64,000 nt of DNA, from contig NZ_BJTG01000003.1 in the NCBI RefSeq assembly GCF_013340205.1, forward strand, positions 516,041 through 580,040, given 5' to 3'. The stretch is from Anaeromyxobacter diazotrophicus (lineage in GTDB: Bacteria; Myxococcota; Myxococcia; Myxococcales; Anaeromyxobacteraceae). The notes under the pieces are model-generated. The model searched no databases, was not told the DNA's origin, and was given only the letters and a program-made list of their open reading frames with translations. Every line of letters starts with the position of its first letter. Position 1 is the first letter of the stretch. The translations under genes were made by a program, and so were the position numbers. This document shows positions 25,840-34,497 of the stretch, one piece after another.

Positions 25840-26434
25840 TGGGCGGCTCGGCGAAGCGCACCTCGGTGAAGCCGAGCCCGGTGAGGAGCGCGCGGATCGC
25901 CCGCTCCGCCGAGGCGCGAGCGCGCGCCTTGAGCGCCCGGTCCGCCGAGAGCTCGCGCTCGAAGGCCGCCCGGGCGAGCTCCAGCAGGCGCGCCGTCTCC
26001 GCGGAGTCGAGGTTCGAGCCGATGATCTCGGTCTCGCCGGGCCGGAGCTCGACCGTGGCCGTGACCTCGGGGAGGGTGAGCTGCACGGTCCGCCCCGTCA
26101 CCCGCACCCGGGAGGCGTCGAGGGCCGAGAGGTCGAGCCCGAGGTGCGCGTCGGCGAAGACGATCGCCTTCCCGCGCGGCGCGCGGAAGGTGTGGCGGAG
26201 CCAGCCCGCCACGTCGCCCCACAGCGAGTCCGCGGGCGTGGGCTCCGGCGCGAAGGTCACCTTCTTGTACAGGCTCACCTCGAGCGCCTCGAGCTTCGCC
26301 ACCTCCCGGACCCGGAGCGCGACCGCCGGCGGATCGGGGAGCGCCGGCGCGCGCCGGGCGGCGACCGCGAGGACGAGCCCCAGCCCCGCGCCCGCCGCGA
26401 GGGCGGCCACCGCGAGCCTGGCCATGGAGCGCAT
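25832..26434 (-). CDS. DUF4230-type membrane-anchored protein
   Basis: 200 residues. N-terminal hydrophobic anchor (LAVAALAAGAGLGLVLAVAA), then the DUF4230 pattern: VREVAKLEALEVSLYKKVTF, ADAHLGLDLSALD, LTLPEVTATVELRPGETEIIGSN, and helical LARAAFERELSADRALKARARASAERAIRALLTGLGFTEVRF. Function of the family is unknown. Converges on recA with overlapping hairpin arms. Confidence 0.75.
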   Translation of the reverse strand: MRSMARLAVAALAAGAGLGLVLAVAARRAPALPDPPAVALRVREVAKLEALEVSLYKKVTFAPEPTPADSLWGDVAGWLRHTFRAPRGKAIVFADAHLGLDLSALDASRVRVTGRTVQLTLPEVTATVELRPGETEIIGSNLDSAETARLLELARAAFERELSADRALKARARASAERAIRALLTGLGFTEVRFAEPPSA

Positions 26435-26443
26435 CCCGCGATG

Positions 26444-26920
26444 CTACCGCGGACGGCGCGTGGCGCGGGTGCTCCCGCGCGCGCGAGGGGCGGCGCGCGT
26501 GGGCCTTCTGGCTACACCGGCCCCGGGGCGCGCCGGCTTCTCCTTCTCCTTCGCCTTGGAGCTCGGCTTCGGCTTCGCCTTCGCCTTCGCCGCCCGCGCC
26601 CGGAGCGCGGCGTCGAGCGCGAGCCGGGCCCACGGGAGCATCGCCTCGGCGCTCTCGTGCGCGTCGTCGGGCGGCCGGTAGTAGGAGGTGGTCATCACCC
26701 GAGTCCGGCTCTCGTAGACCCACGGCTGGCAGCCCGCCTCGACGAAGCGCGGCCGCGAGACATCGTCCGCCTTGAGGTACAGCTCGTCGCGGTAGAGGAG
26801 CGCGAACATGACGCCCTCCGCGTAGATCCCGTGGCCGCTGAACATCGCGCGCGCCTGCACCGGACCGACGGAGCCCAGGAGCTCGACCGCGTACTCCACG
26901 ACGCTCGGGCGGGTGGCCAT
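26444..26920 (-). CDS. TfoX/Sxy N-terminal-domain protein
   Basis: 158 residues from ATG 26920. The TfoX_N domain covers residues 5-105: AVELLGSVGPVQARAMFSGHGIYAEGVMFALLYRDELYLKAD and YYRPPDDAHESAEAMLPWARLAL. The last 45 residues are a Lys/Ala/Pro-rich basic tail (AKAKAKPKPSSKAKEKEKP) that could bind nucleic acid. In gamma-proteobacteria TfoX activates competence; in other lineages the role is unknown, although comM lies nearby. Confidence 0.85.
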   Translation of the reverse strand: MATRPSVVEYAVELLGSVGPVQARAMFSGHGIYAEGVMFALLYRDELYLKADDVSRPRFVEAGCQPWVYESRTRVMTTSYYRPPDDAHESAEAMLPWARLALDAALRARAAKAKAKPKPSSKAKEKEKPARPGAGVARRPTRAAPRARGSTRATRRPR

Positions 26921-26980
26921 GAGGTCCAGGATCGCCGCGCCGGCCGCCGCCCGCACGCACCAGGCGGGGCGCGGCGCGAC

Positions 26981-29900
26981 TCAGAAGAAGAAGTAGCGCA
27001 GGGTCACGTTCGTCACCCACGACGTCCCGTCGCGGAGCGCCGGGGTCCGGACGCCCTTGATGTCGAAGGGGTGACCGAAGTGCACGCGCAGGAGGAGCGG
27101 GCCGAACAGCATGTTCACGCCGAGCACGCCGGTGAGCGTGCGCACGTCCCAGGCGCCGAGGTCGCTCGGCCGCACCTGGTTGCCGTCGGGGCAGCGGTCC
27201 CGCTGGATGTCGCAGCCGGCGCGCGTGCTCCAGTCGTTGAACACGCCGCCGAAGTCGAGCGCGGCCACCCCGAAGAGCGAGTCGAAGATGGCGAGGCGCA
27301 GCACGGGGTCGAGCGGGAGCTGCAGCTCGGCGTTCGCGACCCAGTAGTTGCGGCCGATGAGGTAGGCGAGGTCGTTCCAGTAGTAGCCGCGCAGGTTGTC
27401 GGCGGCGGTGAGCCACCAGGTGCGCGCCCAGGTGCGGCCCGGGTCGTCCGGCGCGAAGCTCGTGCCGGCGGCCGCGCGCAGGAAGAACTTCGCGCGGCCG
27501 GAGATCTGGAAGTAGGTCGTCGCGTCGCCGCGCGCGAACCCGCTCACCGCGCGCAGCCACGGGAGGTACTGGCCGCCGACCTCGAGCAGGAGCGCGTTCC
27601 CGGCCAGCGGCCCCGCGGTCGGGTCGTAGCGCACGGTGTCGTAGCCGTAGCGGAAGGTGGGGCCGAGCTCGAGCTGGGTGCCGCCGTTGCGCTGCCGCCA
27701 GCCGGCGACGCCGGGCAGGGTCGGATCGACGCCGCCGCAGGAGATGAGCGAGTTGGTGAGGGTGGTGAGGCAGTAGCGCTGCACGCCGCCCACCGACAGC
27801 TCCGCCTCCCAGCGGCGGAACCGGTCGATGGGGAACCGGAGCGAGCCGAGCACGCCGAAGTCGCGCTGCAGGAACGCGAGGTCGGGGTTCACGAGGTCGA
27901 GCTGCTCCTGCACGAAGTGGAACGCGCCCAGCACCCAGGCCGTCCGCCCGGCGCGGCTCTCGAAGAGCGCCAGCGCCTGCGTGTACTCGAAGGAGCCGAG
28001 CACCGAGAGCTGCAGGTACCCGACGTGATCGCGGAGCACGTCCGAGAAGAGCAGGGCGGCGCTGCCCGCCACCGCGTTGGAGGCGCCGCCGCCGTAGATG
28101 TAGCCCGCCTCCGGCTTCCAGTTGCCGAGCGCGTACGGGTCGTAGCTCGGCACCGCCGGCGGGAACTCGTCCTGCGGGATGGCCAGGGGCGGCCCGGCCG
28201 CGGCCAGGTGGAGCGGCGGCTCGTCCAGCCAGGTGACGCGCGGGACCTCCACCAGCCGGAAGCGGCCCCGGTAGAAGGTCGAGGCCCAGACGCCGCGCGC
28301 CTGCGGCGCCACCGCCGGGGAGGTGAGCCCGGTCGCGAAGTCGGTGAGCCGCCGCACCTCCTCGCCGCGGAGCACGTAGAGGTCGGGCTTGCCCGCCGCG
28401 TCGCTCGAGAAGAGCACCGAGCCGTCGGCCTGCGGCCGGGGCGCCCGATCGTCCCACGCGCCGGTCGTGAGCCGGGTCCGCGCGCCCGTGGCCGGGTCGA
28501 GGCGGAACAGGTTGAAGCGGCCGTGGTCGGTCGCGTCCGACGAGGCGTAGAGGCCGTCCGCGCCCCAGGCCAGGTCGCGCTCGGCGTACGGGTCGTCGGT
28601 GAGCTGGCGCACCGCGCCGCCCTCCACCGGCACCACGTAGACGTCCTGCTGCCCGGCGTCGGTCATGCCCGCGAAGGCGATGAGCCGCGCGTCGGGGGAG
28701 AAGGTCGGGTCGGAGATCTCGATGAAGCGGCGGCCGCTCGGGTGGCGGAGGTCGAGCCGGCGCCGCTCGCCCAGGGCGAGCTCCGGCGGCTTTCCGCCCC
28801 GCGGCGGCACGTGCCGGAAGCGCTGCACGTAGAGCACGTCGCCCGCGCCGGCCTGCGCCGAGAAGGCGAGGACGCCCTCGGCCACCGCCATGACCGAGTG
28901 CTCGATGGGGTGGAGCGACTCGACCCCGGGCTGGTTGTCGGAGGCCACCCGCACCGCGCCGCGCGGCCAGCGCGCGTCCATGAGGTAGAGCCGCGCCCGG
29001 CCCGCTTCGCGGTCGATGCCGCGGAAGAAGACGAGCTGGCCGTCCGGCGAGACCTGCGCCGCCTCCGGCTCCGCCGGGAGCTCCGAGAGCTCGCGCAGCT
29101 GCGCCAGGTCTTGACGCCCGGCGTAGGCGGGGTAGTAGCGGCGCTTGAGCCACGCCCGCCAGCGCGTGTCCACCTGCTCCAGCGGCTCGTTGAGGACGCG
29201 CTGGGTGAGCGCCCCGAAGCCGTGCTCGCCGGGCGCGCTGCCGAGCATGACCGCGCTCTCGAGGTACGCCTGGATCTTCTCCGGCCCATAGACCTCGGCG
29301 ACGAACGCGACCCGCGCCTGGCCCAGCTTGTAGGTCGGGATGTAGCCGCGGTAGCGGTCCTCGGCGAAGGCGACGACCTGGTAGTGCCGCTCGGGATCGG
29401 GGTTCCAGACGAGGTCGCGCAGGTAGAGGTCGGTCTCCGGGTCGAGGCCCCCCTTCGCGTAGTACTCGGCGAGGCCCTCGATGAACCAGAGCGGGAGCGC
29501 GTCGATGGGCGAGCTCGCGTCCTCGGCCCCGGCCAGGTCGAGCAGCTTCTGGATGGTGAACTGGTGGACGAGCTCGTGCGTCGAGACCTCGCGGAAGAGC
29601 TCGTGGTTCCCGAAGTACGGGAGCGACATCTTGAGGTCGCGCGGCGAGGTGACGCCCAGCACCGACTCGGACACCTGGAAGACGTTGGTGGCCTGGAACT
29701 CGCGCTGCGAGGCGTAGAGGATGTACGGGATCTGCTTCGTCGGCGTGTAGTGGAACTGATCGACGAGCCGCAGGTACGCGTTGCGGATGACCGGCAGCGC
29801 CCGCTCGGCCACCGCGCGCTCGCGCCGGTAGTAGTAGAGCCGGATGCCGCCCTCGCCGCCGGTGGGCGACGGCACGTCGAGGTGTTGCCAGTCGAACTCG

Positions 29901-30115
29901 TACCAGGAGACCTGGTTCTGCCCCGGGCGCTCCGGCAGGACGAACGTCTGCTGGAGCGGGCCCGGCGCGGCGAGCCCGGTCCGGGCGGCCTGCTCGTGGA
30001 GCCGGTCCATCCGCCGCAGCGCCTCGCCGACGTCCGGGCGCCCCAGCTCGAGGCCCTGGGCGGCGGCGGCGAGCGGTGCAGCGGCGAGCCAGAGCGCGGC
30101 GAGCAGCCTGGGCAT
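26981..30115 (-). CDS. Secreted multi-domain protein: zinc metallopeptidase, TolB-like propeller and outer-membrane barrel
   Basis: 1044 residues from ATG 30115 with a signal peptide (PRLLAALWLAAAPLAAAAQG). Residues ~80-270 form a peptidase_MA-like domain: THELVHQF near residue 181 gives HExxH and WFIEGLAEYYAKGG near 210 supplies the third ligand. Next comes a TolB/WD40-like propeller (SPDGQLVFFRGIDR, DPTFSPDARLIAFAGMTD, LAWGADGLYASSDAT). The final ~380 residues are strand-rich and end VTLRYFFF, as in BamA-type surface-antigen barrels. It is probably anchored in the outer membrane with the protease and propeller in the periplasm or outside. Long continuous open frames opposite it are composition artefacts. 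Confidence 0.85.
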   Translation of the reverse strand: MPRLLAALWLAAAPLAAAAQGLELGRPDVGEALRRMDRLHEQAARTGLAAPGPLQQTFVLPERPGQNQVSWYEFDWQHLDVPSPTGGEGGIRLYYYRRERAVAERALPVIRNAYLRLVDQFHYTPTKQIPYILYASQREFQATNVFQVSESVLGVTSPRDLKMSLPYFGNHELFREVSTHELVHQFTIQKLLDLAGAEDASSPIDALPLWFIEGLAEYYAKGGLDPETDLYLRDLVWNPDPERHYQVVAFAEDRYRGYIPTYKLGQARVAFVAEVYGPEKIQAYLESAVMLGSAPGEHGFGALTQRVLNEPLEQVDTRWRAWLKRRYYPAYAGRQDLAQLRELSELPAEPEAAQVSPDGQLVFFRGIDREAGRARLYLMDARWPRGAVRVASDNQPGVESLHPIEHSVMAVAEGVLAFSAQAGAGDVLYVQRFRHVPPRGGKPPELALGERRRLDLRHPSGRRFIEISDPTFSPDARLIAFAGMTDAGQQDVYVVPVEGGAVRQLTDDPYAERDLAWGADGLYASSDATDHGRFNLFRLDPATGARTRLTTGAWDDRAPRPQADGSVLFSSDAAGKPDLYVLRGEEVRRLTDFATGLTSPAVAPQARGVWASTFYRGRFRLVEVPRVTWLDEPPLHLAAAGPPLAIPQDEFPPAVPSYDPYALGNWKPEAGYIYGGGASNAVAGSAALLFSDVLRDHVGYLQLSVLGSFEYTQALALFESRAGRTAWVLGAFHFVQEQLDLVNPDLAFLQRDFGVLGSLRFPIDRFRRWEAELSVGGVQRYCLTTLTNSLISCGGVDPTLPGVAGWRQRNGGTQLELGPTFRYGYDTVRYDPTAGPLAGNALLLEVGGQYLPWLRAVSGFARGDATTYFQISGRAKFFLRAAAGTSFAPDDPGRTWARTWWLTAADNLRGYYWNDLAYLIGRNYWVANAELQLPLDPVLRLAIFDSLFGVAALDFGGVFNDWSTRAGCDIQRDRCPDGNQVRPSDLGAWDVRTLTGVLGVNMLFGPLLLRVHFGHPFDIKGVRTPALRDGTSWVTNVTLRYFFF

Positions 30116-30220
30116 GGGGACTCGCAGAGAGGAGAACGTAGGCGGCAGCGGCTGAGCGGGCAATGGGCTGGCCGCAAGCATACCCCGACCAGGCGGCGGC
30201 CCGGCCGGGAACGCGCGGGC

Positions 30221-30697
30221 TCACGCCTCGGCGGCGACGAGGTACTCCCGCCCCCCGAGCCGGAGCAGGAAGCGGCCCGGCGCGCGCGGGTCCTCCTCGA
30301 GCGCCAGCCCCAGGTCGACCTGCGCGGTGCGCGTGAACCGGGCGCGGTGGCCGCCCTTCACCTGGCAGTGGAGGACCCCGGCGGCGTCGACGGAGAGGGT
30401 CGCCGGGTCGAGCGGCTCGACGGTGCCATCGGAGAGGTGCAGCCGCGCCGCGCCACCCTCGAGCGCCACGCCGCGGACCGCGTACGGCGCGTCCTCGATC
30501 CGGACGTAGCCGCTCTCGCGCCCCACCTGCACCAGGTACCGGCCGTCGGGCCGGCGCCTGAGGGAGCGCCACAGCACCTCGAGCGTCCGGGCGTGGGTGA
30601 TGGGCTCGCCGCGGTGGCAGAGCCGCCCGTCGAGGTCGATGGAGAGGCCGCTCTGCTCCCGGAGGAGCTCCAGCGCCGCCTCGTCGTGCGCCGCCAT
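30221..30697 (-). CDS. DUF1285-like protein
   Basis: 158 residues. The beginning resembles DUF1285 proteins: LSIDLDGRLCHRGEPITHARTLEVLWRSLRRRPDGRYLVQVGRESGYVRIEDAPYAV, i.e. a strand with H.G.PI, a helix and an ED.P motif. The second half is all beta. Cytoplasmic, no signal. Function unknown. Confidence 0.65.
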   Translation of the reverse strand: MAAHDEAALELLREQSGLSIDLDGRLCHRGEPITHARTLEVLWRSLRRRPDGRYLVQVGRESGYVRIEDAPYAVRGVALEGGAARLHLSDGTVEPLDPATLSVDAAGVLHCQVKGGHRARFTRTAQVDLGLALEEDPRAPGRFLLRLGGREYLVAAEA

Positions 30698-30768
30698 GCC
30701 CGCATCCTAACCGCCCCGGCACCGGCGGGCCGTTGCGGGCGCGGGTGCGGGGCGGATAGAAGGGGCGG

Positions 30769-31215
30769 GTGACGAGCGCGCGCACGGAGCCGGTGGTCCG
30801 CATCCGCTGTCCCTCCCCGGAGGACGCCGCCCGCTGCCGGCGCGTCCTCGAGGCCGCCGGGCTCGCGCCGGAGGAGTCGCTCACCTGGCTCCTCGTGCGC
30901 GACGCCGACCCGGACGCGGTGAACGCGCTCCTGGTGGCGGGGGGCGCGCACGGGCGGACCACCGTCCGCGAGGACATCGGGAAGCTCGTGGGGTGGCTCC
31001 TCGATCGCCAAGGCGCGCTCGCGGGCCGTTCGCGCAACGTGAAGAGCCTGGTCGAGCGCACGCTCTCGAACGCCGGGCTCGCGGAGCGCTACGCGCCCCT
31101 CGCCGACGACGCGCTCCTCGCCTCGGCCGAGGCGCTCTACCGGACGCTCCTGGCGGAGGGCGCGCCGCGCGTGAGCTGGGACCGCTTCCTCGAGCTGTTC
31201 TGCGCGCCGCGCTGA
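30769..31215 (+). CDS. Conserved-looking hypothetical protein
   Basis: 148 residues from GTG 30769. Not recognised. N-terminal part (VVRIRCPSPEDAARCRRVLEAAGLAPEESLTWLLVRDADPDAVNALLVAGG) looks like a small alpha/beta domain similar in layout to amino-acid- or ferredoxin-like folds; the C-terminal part is helical. It is followed 17 bases later by the YoaK-like gene, so the two may form an operon. Confidence 0.6.
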   Translation: MTSARTEPVVRIRCPSPEDAARCRRVLEAAGLAPEESLTWLLVRDADPDAVNALLVAGGAHGRTTVREDIGKLVGWLLDRQGALAGRSRNVKSLVERTLSNAGLAERYAPLADDALLASAEALYRTLLAEGAPRVSWDRFLELFCAPR

Positions 31216-31232
31216 GCGCGAAGGGAGGGCCC

Positions 31233-31928
31233 ATGGGCGACGAGCCCACCCGGCGCGAGGGCCTGCTGCTCTCCGGGGTGGCCGGGGCGGTGGACGGCCT
31301 CGGCTACCTGCTCCTCGGCGTCTTCACCGCGCACATCACCGGGAACACGGTCCACCTCGGCGCCGCGCTGGGTCGGGCCCAGCTCGCCGCCGCGGCCCAC
31401 CCCGCCTTCGCCATCGCCGCCTTCGTGGCCGGGGTCGCCGCCGGGGCGGTCGCGCGCGACGCCTGCGAGCGCCGCGGCCTGCCGGCGCGGCCGGTGGTGT
31501 TCGCGCTCTGCGGCGCGCTGCTGGCGGCGCTCCTGGGCGCCTGGACCGGCCTGGGCGGGGCGGAGGGGGCGCGCTTCTACGCGCTGGCCGCGCCGGCGGC
31601 GCTCGCCATGGGGTGCCAGAACGCGGTCATGCCCAAGGTCGGCGGGCGGCGCGTCCGCACGTACATCACCGGCACCATGACCGAGCTCGCCGAGGCGCTC
31701 GTCGCGGCGGCCCGGCGGAGGGGCGGCGAGCGCGCCGCCGCGCTCGCGCGCGCGTCCGAGCTGCTCGGGGTGTGGTTGGCCTACCTCGCGGGTGCCGTCG
31801 CCAGCGGCGCCGCGGCCGCGCGCTGGGGGGCCGCCGGCGTCCTCCTCCCGCTGGCCGGGCTCGGGAGCGCGGTCCTGGCCGAGCTCCGGCGCTGGCGCGC
31901 CGCGGGGCCTCGCGCGCCGGAGGGATGA
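31233..31928 (+). CDS. YoaK family (DUF1275) membrane protein
   Basis: 231 residues from ATG 31233 behind AAGGGAGGG. Six hydrophobic segments; the hallmark first segment reads GAVDGLGYLLLGVFTAHITGN and the fourth to fifth region AMGCQNAVMPKVGGRRVRTYITGTMTELAEAL, both matching DUF1275. Inner-membrane protein of unknown transport function. Confidence 0.88.
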   Translation: MGDEPTRREGLLLSGVAGAVDGLGYLLLGVFTAHITGNTVHLGAALGRAQLAAAAHPAFAIAAFVAGVAAGAVARDACERRGLPARPVVFALCGALLAALLGAWTGLGGAEGARFYALAAPAALAMGCQNAVMPKVGGRRVRTYITGTMTELAEALVAAARRRGGERAAALARASELLGVWLAYLAGAVASGAAAARWGAAGVLLPLAGLGSAVLAELRRWRAAGPRAPEG

Positions 31929-31961
31929 GCCGGCGCCGCGCCGCGTCCCGGGCGCCCGGGA

Positions 31962-33176
31962 TCAGCTGACCCCGCCCGCGAAGGCGAGCGCGCCCCAGGT
32001 GTTCACCGCCACCCCGAACAGCCCGAGCGCCCAGAACGCGCGCCCCATGGGCCGGCCTCCCACCGCGAGCAGCAGGAACAGGTAGGGCGTGTAGTCGAGG
32101 CTGAAGCGGTACCCGAACTGCACGTACCCGGTGTTCTGGTAGAGGAGGCCCGGCAGCGCGGCCGCCGCGGCCGCGAACGCCAGCGCCGGCGTCAGGCGCG
32201 CCCGCGCGCGCGGCCACAAGAGGAGGAACAGCGGGGTGGTGAGGAGGAGCGACATGCCGTCGGGGTGGTAGCCGAGCCGCCCGCCCTCCAGCCGCGGCAG
32301 CCGCGTGAACGCCGCGTGGAGCTGCTTCGGCAGGTAGTGCAGCGAGAAGAGGCCCCAGCGCCGGATGTCCGCGTTGACGCGGTTGTTCCAGAGGTGGGCG
32401 TGTCCGAAGTCGAGCGGCGAGCCGAACCGCTCCCAGTTGGCCCAGGCGGCGAAGAGGAGGAGCGGCGCGGCGCCGGCCGCGAACAGCGCCGCCTTCCGCC
32501 AGCGGGCGGGGTCGCGCCAGGTGGCGCCGCGCCGGAGCGCCTGGCCGAGGGGCCCGCCGCCGGCCAGCACCTCCGCGGCGAAGAAGGCGACCGTGAAGAC
32601 GAGCGGCGTGCGCGTGATCGCGCCGAAGCTCCAGGCGATCCCCGCCAGGAGCGGGTGCGCGGCGCGGTGCGCGGCGAGCAGGTACAGGTAGGTGGCGGTG
32701 ACGCCCAGCACCTCGGCCGTGAACCACACCTCGCCGCGGATGGAGCAGGAGAAGGCGACCGTGCCGAAGGCGAACAGGAGCGCCAGCGCGGCGTCCTCCC
32801 GCCGGGTGCGCGCACTGTCCCCCGCCCGGCGCAGCCGCTCCAGCACGAGGAAGAAGAGCGGGACGTTCAGCGCCGCGAACAGGAGCGTGAAGGTGACGTC
32901 GTCGAGCGCCACCCCCCACAGCGCGACCAGCGGCAGCATGAGGAGCGCCGGCCCGGGCGGGAAGGAGACGTACCAGCGGCCGCGCTCCCGAGCCCAGTCG
33001 TTCAGGTCCGGCGGCGCGAGGCGGAGCTGCAGCTGCCCGTGCAGCCAGGCGTCGGCCTGGTACATGAAGTGCGGCGCGTGCGACGGCCGGTGGTGGCCGA
33101 GCGAGAAGAGCCCCAGGACGAGCAGGCTGCCCGCGAAGAGTCCCAGCTCGAGCCGGTGCGCGCGCAGGAACGCCAT
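31962..33176 (-). CDS. Polytopic membrane protein, probable GT-C-type glycosyltransferase
   Basis: 404 residues from ATG 33176 with about ten membrane segments. The first periplasmic loop after segment 1 contains an Asp (FMYQADAWLHGQLQL) in the position of the catalytic acid of GT-C (ArnT/PMT-like) enzymes, and the region FSCSIRGEVWFTAEVLGVTATYLYLLA follows. Such enzymes move sugars from polyprenyl-phosphate donors outside the membrane. Donor and acceptor cannot be told. A longer open frame upstream to 33560 is not supported by a membrane or family signal. Confidence 0.65.
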   Translation of the reverse strand: MAFLRAHRLELGLFAGSLLVLGLFSLGHHRPSHAPHFMYQADAWLHGQLQLRLAPPDLNDWARERGRWYVSFPPGPALLMLPLVALWGVALDDVTFTLLFAALNVPLFFLVLERLRRAGDSARTRREDAALALLFAFGTVAFSCSIRGEVWFTAEVLGVTATYLYLLAAHRAAHPLLAGIAWSFGAITRTPLVFTVAFFAAEVLAGGGPLGQALRRGATWRDPARWRKAALFAAGAAPLLLFAAWANWERFGSPLDFGHAHLWNNRVNADIRRWGLFSLHYLPKQLHAAFTRLPRLEGGRLGYHPDGMSLLLTTPLFLLLWPRARARLTPALAFAAAAAALPGLLYQNTGYVQFGYRFSLDYTPYLFLLLAVGGRPMGRAFWALGLFGVAVNTWGALAFAGGVS

Positions 33177-33920
33177 CGCCGCTGGTTGAAGCACGCCGCG
33201 CGCGAGGTGTCGAGCGGCGCCGGGAGAGGTGGGCCACACCTGCGGAGCTCCGGGCGGATGCGAGCGGTCCCTCGCGCCCGGCCTCTTCCCGCTGCGCGCT
33301 CGTGATTGGCCACAAGTTCTCCCTCGGCGCGCCCCCCAGCCGAGAGGTGCGTGGCCGTCCTGCGGTCGTCGCCTCGACGAGGCAGGGCACCGTCCGGCGA
33401 GCGCCGCCGGCCAGGCGCCGCCCCCACGTCCGCGGCGCCGTCCGCAAGATCGGCTCACGATCCGGTACCGCGCGGTCGCTGCGTCAGCGTCGAGCCGGCG
33501 TTGTGCGCAGCTTCGCCGCACGCCCCTAAAGTGCTTCCGCTGGCGGAGTTGATGGAGCACTCCGGTCCGCGTTCCTTCCGGAACTGATCCATGTGCTCCC
33601 TCCCGAAGACGTGCTCCGCGTGCAGGGAATTGGCTCGAGCGTGGCGCGGCACGCAGGCCGCGGCGCCTGAAGCTGCGGCGGGCACGCCTGCGCCACGGTC
33701 GAGTCGAGACCTCGGTTCGATGCGGACGCGGACATGGGCTCTCCCGAGGTCGCCCCGGGCCGATCCGCCGGGGTCCCCCCCGGGCTGTAGGGCGGGGGCT
33801 CGTCCCCCGCCGCGGTCCGTACTCCAGGTGCGGGTTCTCTCTCCCCCGCGGGGGAGAGGGCAGGGAGAGGGGGCCGCTCCGGTGGTCAGCTCTTCAAGGA
33901 GAGGAGGCCGTACCCTCGCG
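33177..33920. other. Intergenic stretch without a gene
   Basis: About 740 bases. No open frame here has a ribosome site plus plausible composition. It holds the GC palindrome at 33839-33858 and a small hairpin near 33532-33557 (GTGCT...AGCAC with inner TCCGC/GCGGA). Probably carries the promoter for the glycosyltransferase gene on its left side. Confidence 0.5.
33839..33858. repeat. Perfect 20-bp palindrome, REP-like
   Basis: CTCTCCCCCG and its exact complement, followed by GGCAGGGAGAGGG. Related copies lie at 24745-24763 (palindrome and GGGAGAGG) and, as a reversed tail only, near 63272-63299. This looks like a dispersed REP-type element. Confidence 0.5.
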
Positions 33921-34397
33921 TCACCTCTTCATGCGCTTCGCGAACTCCTCGGCGCCGTTCCGCATCTCCTCGGGCGAGAGGTCCTTCACGTGCGTGGCGA
34001 AGTGCCAGCCGTAGCCGTACGGGTCGAGCACCATCGACACCCGGTCGCCCCAGAACATGTCCTCCGGGGGCATGACGGCCTTGGCGCCGGCGTCCACCGC
34101 GCGGCGGAAGGCGGCGTCGCAGTCGGGCACGTAGAGCCACAGGCTCGCCGGCGAGGGGTGCGCGGCCGACGGCGCGCGGAAGGGGCCGCCCGGCATCTCG
34201 TCGCCCGCGAAGATCATCGAGTCGCCCACGCGGAGCTCCGCGTGCCAGACGCTCTTCCCGTCCGGCGACGGCATGCGCATGACCTCCTCGGCGCCGAGCG
34301 CGCGCTTGTAGAAGTCGAGCGCCGCCGCGCAGCCCTGGATGGTCAAGCTCGGGGTGACGGTGTGCATGCCCTGCGGGACGGGGTTCGGGTTCGCCAT
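33921..34397 (-). CDS. VOC (glyoxalase/PhnB-like) family protein
   Basis: 158 residues from ATG 34397. PhnB-type text: TVTPSLTIQGCAAALDFYKRALGAEEVMRM, HAELRVGDSMIFAGDEMPG and MFWGDRVSMVLDPYGYGWHFATHVKDLSPEEM. A paired beta-alpha-beta-beta-beta fold that often binds a metal; many members are enzymes or antibiotic-binding proteins. Substrate unknown. Confidence 0.88.
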   Translation of the reverse strand: MANPNPVPQGMHTVTPSLTIQGCAAALDFYKRALGAEEVMRMPSPDGKSVWHAELRVGDSMIFAGDEMPGGPFRAPSAAHPSPASLWLYVPDCDAAFRRAVDAGAKAVMPPEDMFWGDRVSMVLDPYGYGWHFATHVKDLSPEEMRNGAEEFAKRMKR

Positions 34398-34497
34398 GAG
34401 GTGACCTCCGGCGAGCACCGTTAGCGCGGCGCCCGGCGCGGATCGAAGCCCGGGTGGGCGTCAACGTCCGCTCACGGCCGCGCGGAGGCGCGGCGCC

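Noticed and set aside
26144..30772. A 1500-codon open frame on the plus strand opposite the protease/propeller/barrel gene
   Set aside because: Composition is Arg/Ala/Glu/His-rich shadow text without domains; the minus-strand gene has a signal peptide and clear motifs.
33455..33735. Short open frames in the 33.2-33.9 kb gap
   Set aside because: No ribosome sites, atypical composition and overlapping frames on both strands; treated as noncoding.
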